DNA from: Actinomycetota bacterium
Lineage (GTDB): Bacteria; Actinomycetota; Actinomycetes; S36-B12; UBA5976
Assembly (NCBI GenBank): GCA_026392535.1
Contig: JAPLBX010000093.1
Location: forward strand, 1 to 6,863
Length of the DNA stretch: 6,863 nucleotides
Direction: 5' to 3'
Under the pieces are notes generated by a model. The model was given only the letters and a program-made list of their open reading frames with translations. It was not told the origin of the DNA and made no database searches. Shown in pieces: positions 6,065 through 6,863 of this stretch (within the stretch, counting starts at the first letter, position 1; the number at the start of each line of letters is the position of its first letter). A program made the translations under genes and the position numbers.

Positions 6065-6863
6065 CTACATCCGCTCCGGCGAACTAACGCCACAAAGATC
6101 TAAACCATTTGCCAGAACTTGTCGAGTTGCATCGCATAGCCACAAACGCGCAATCACAGTCGGCGTTGCATCCTCATCACCTTGCGGTAGAACTCGGCAT
6201 GCATCGTAGAAGCGGTGGTAGTCAGTTGCGAGCTCTTCCAAGTAGCGAGCAATCCGATGTGGTTCACGAAGTTCAGCAGCACCAGCAACAATCCGTGGGA
6301 ATTGCGCCAAATTAGATAGCAATGCAGATTCCTTTTCGTGGCTCAATTCACTGGTATCGAATTCTAAATTCTTGTACTCAATTCCAAGTTCAAGTGCTTG
6401 GCGCAACATCGATGCAATCCGGGCGTGTGCGTATTGAACGTAGAAAACTGGATTTTCATTCGTTCGCTTGATTAGTAAATCAAGATCCAAAACCATTGGT
6501 GTATCTACTGGGTAGCGAATCAATGCGTAGCGCGCAGCGTCCACACCAACTTCGTCAACAAGATCATCAAGAGTGATGATGTTTCCAGCTCGCTTAGAAA
6601 GGCGAACCTCTTGCCCACCCTTCATCATCTTCACCATTTGGCCGATTAGCAGTTCGATATTTTTGTATGGGTCATCTCCCGCACAAGAGGCAACTGCGCG
6701 CAAACGGTTTACATATCCATGGTGGTCGGCACCTAACAAGTAAATGCAGCGATCAAAACCGCGAGCCCGCTTGTCTACGTAATATGCAGTATCGGACGCA
6801 AAGTAGGTCAATTCACCATCAGACTTAACCAATACTCGGCCTTTATCGTCACTGAAATCTGTA
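6065..6863 (-). CDS. argS: Arginyl-tRNA synthetase, C-terminal 265 residues (5' end outside window)
   Basis: ArgRS is the class I enzyme that attaches arginine to tRNA(Arg). The frame is open through the right edge, where it reads TDFSDDKGRVLVKSDGELTY; the true start is upstream of the window. Visible parts are the catalytic-domain segment SDTAYYVDKRARGFDRCIYL, the LGADHHGYVNRL motif, and the KMSKS-equivalent loop LSKRAGN encoded at 6601-6581, a variant usual in actinobacterial ArgRS. The DALR-type helical anticodon-binding domain follows, beginning near NPVFYVQYAHARIASMLRQA and ending with GLDLCGVSSPERM, the typical ArgRS C-terminus. The N-terminal tRNA-binding domain and the HIGH motif are not in view. 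The gene ends 2 nt before lysA, the usual actinobacterial argS-lysA arrangement. Confidence 0.96.
   Translation of the reverse strand, partial: TDFSDDKGRVLVKSDGELTYFASDTAYYVDKRARGFDRCIYLLGADHHGYVNRLRAVASCAGDDPYKNIELLIGQMVKMMKGGQEVRLSKRAGNIITLDDLVDEVGVDAARYALIRYPVDTPMVLDLDLLIKRTNENPVFYVQYAHARIASMLRQALELGIEYKNLEFDTSELSHEKESALLSNLAQFPRIVAGAAELREPHRIARYLEELATDYHRFYDACRVLPQGDEDATPTVIARLWLCDATRQVLANGLDLCGVSSPERM

Noticed and set aside
1..6863. A previously undescribed multi-gene system
   Set aside because: All six coding regions are recognisable housekeeping genes in an order already known from actinobacteria. The non-coding space is too small to hide another gene set.

Overview
The window reads as a chromosomal stretch of a low-to-moderate-GC actinobacterium. 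Every gene is on the minus strand, in the order argS (3' part) - lysA - hom - thrC - thrB - rho (5' part). This is the order known from actinobacteria such as Mycobacterium tuberculosis (argS-lysA-thrA-thrC-thrB-rho). The AT-leaning codon use, tight packing and short spacers suggest a streamlined lineage such as freshwater acI / Nanopelagicales. That placement is inference from style and synteny, not a database match.

Layout, in the direction of transcription (high to low coordinates). The C-terminal part of arginyl-tRNA synthetase (6863-6065) is followed after 2 nt by diaminopimelate decarboxylase lysA (6062-4725). A 47-nt gap then carries a strong Shine-Dalgarno for homoserine dehydrogenase hom (4677-3370). 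hom/thrC and thrC/thrB each overlap by one base in a TAATG stop/start, so hom-thrC-thrB looks like a translationally coupled unit. After thrB (2315-1377) comes a 243-nt non-coding stretch, the only sizeable one. It holds a 78-bp tandem duplication that includes the end of thrB, and two small hairpins. rho begins at a TTG codon at 1133 and runs off the left edge; its reading frame is open to base 1.

The genes fit together as aspartate-family amino-acid synthesis. LysA makes L-lysine from meso-diaminopimelate. Hom converts aspartate semialdehyde to homoserine, ThrB phosphorylates it, and ThrC turns O-phosphohomoserine into threonine. ArgS charges tRNA(Arg), and Rho is the transcription termination helicase.

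I found no defence system, mobile element, CRISPR array, tRNA/rRNA or riboswitch, and no evidence of a new multi-gene system. The points most worth a second look are the in-frame 78-bp tandem duplication at the end of thrB, the leader region between thrB and rho, and the charged Arg/Asn/Asp-rich insertion in Rho with a 12-bp perfect tandem repeat inside it.
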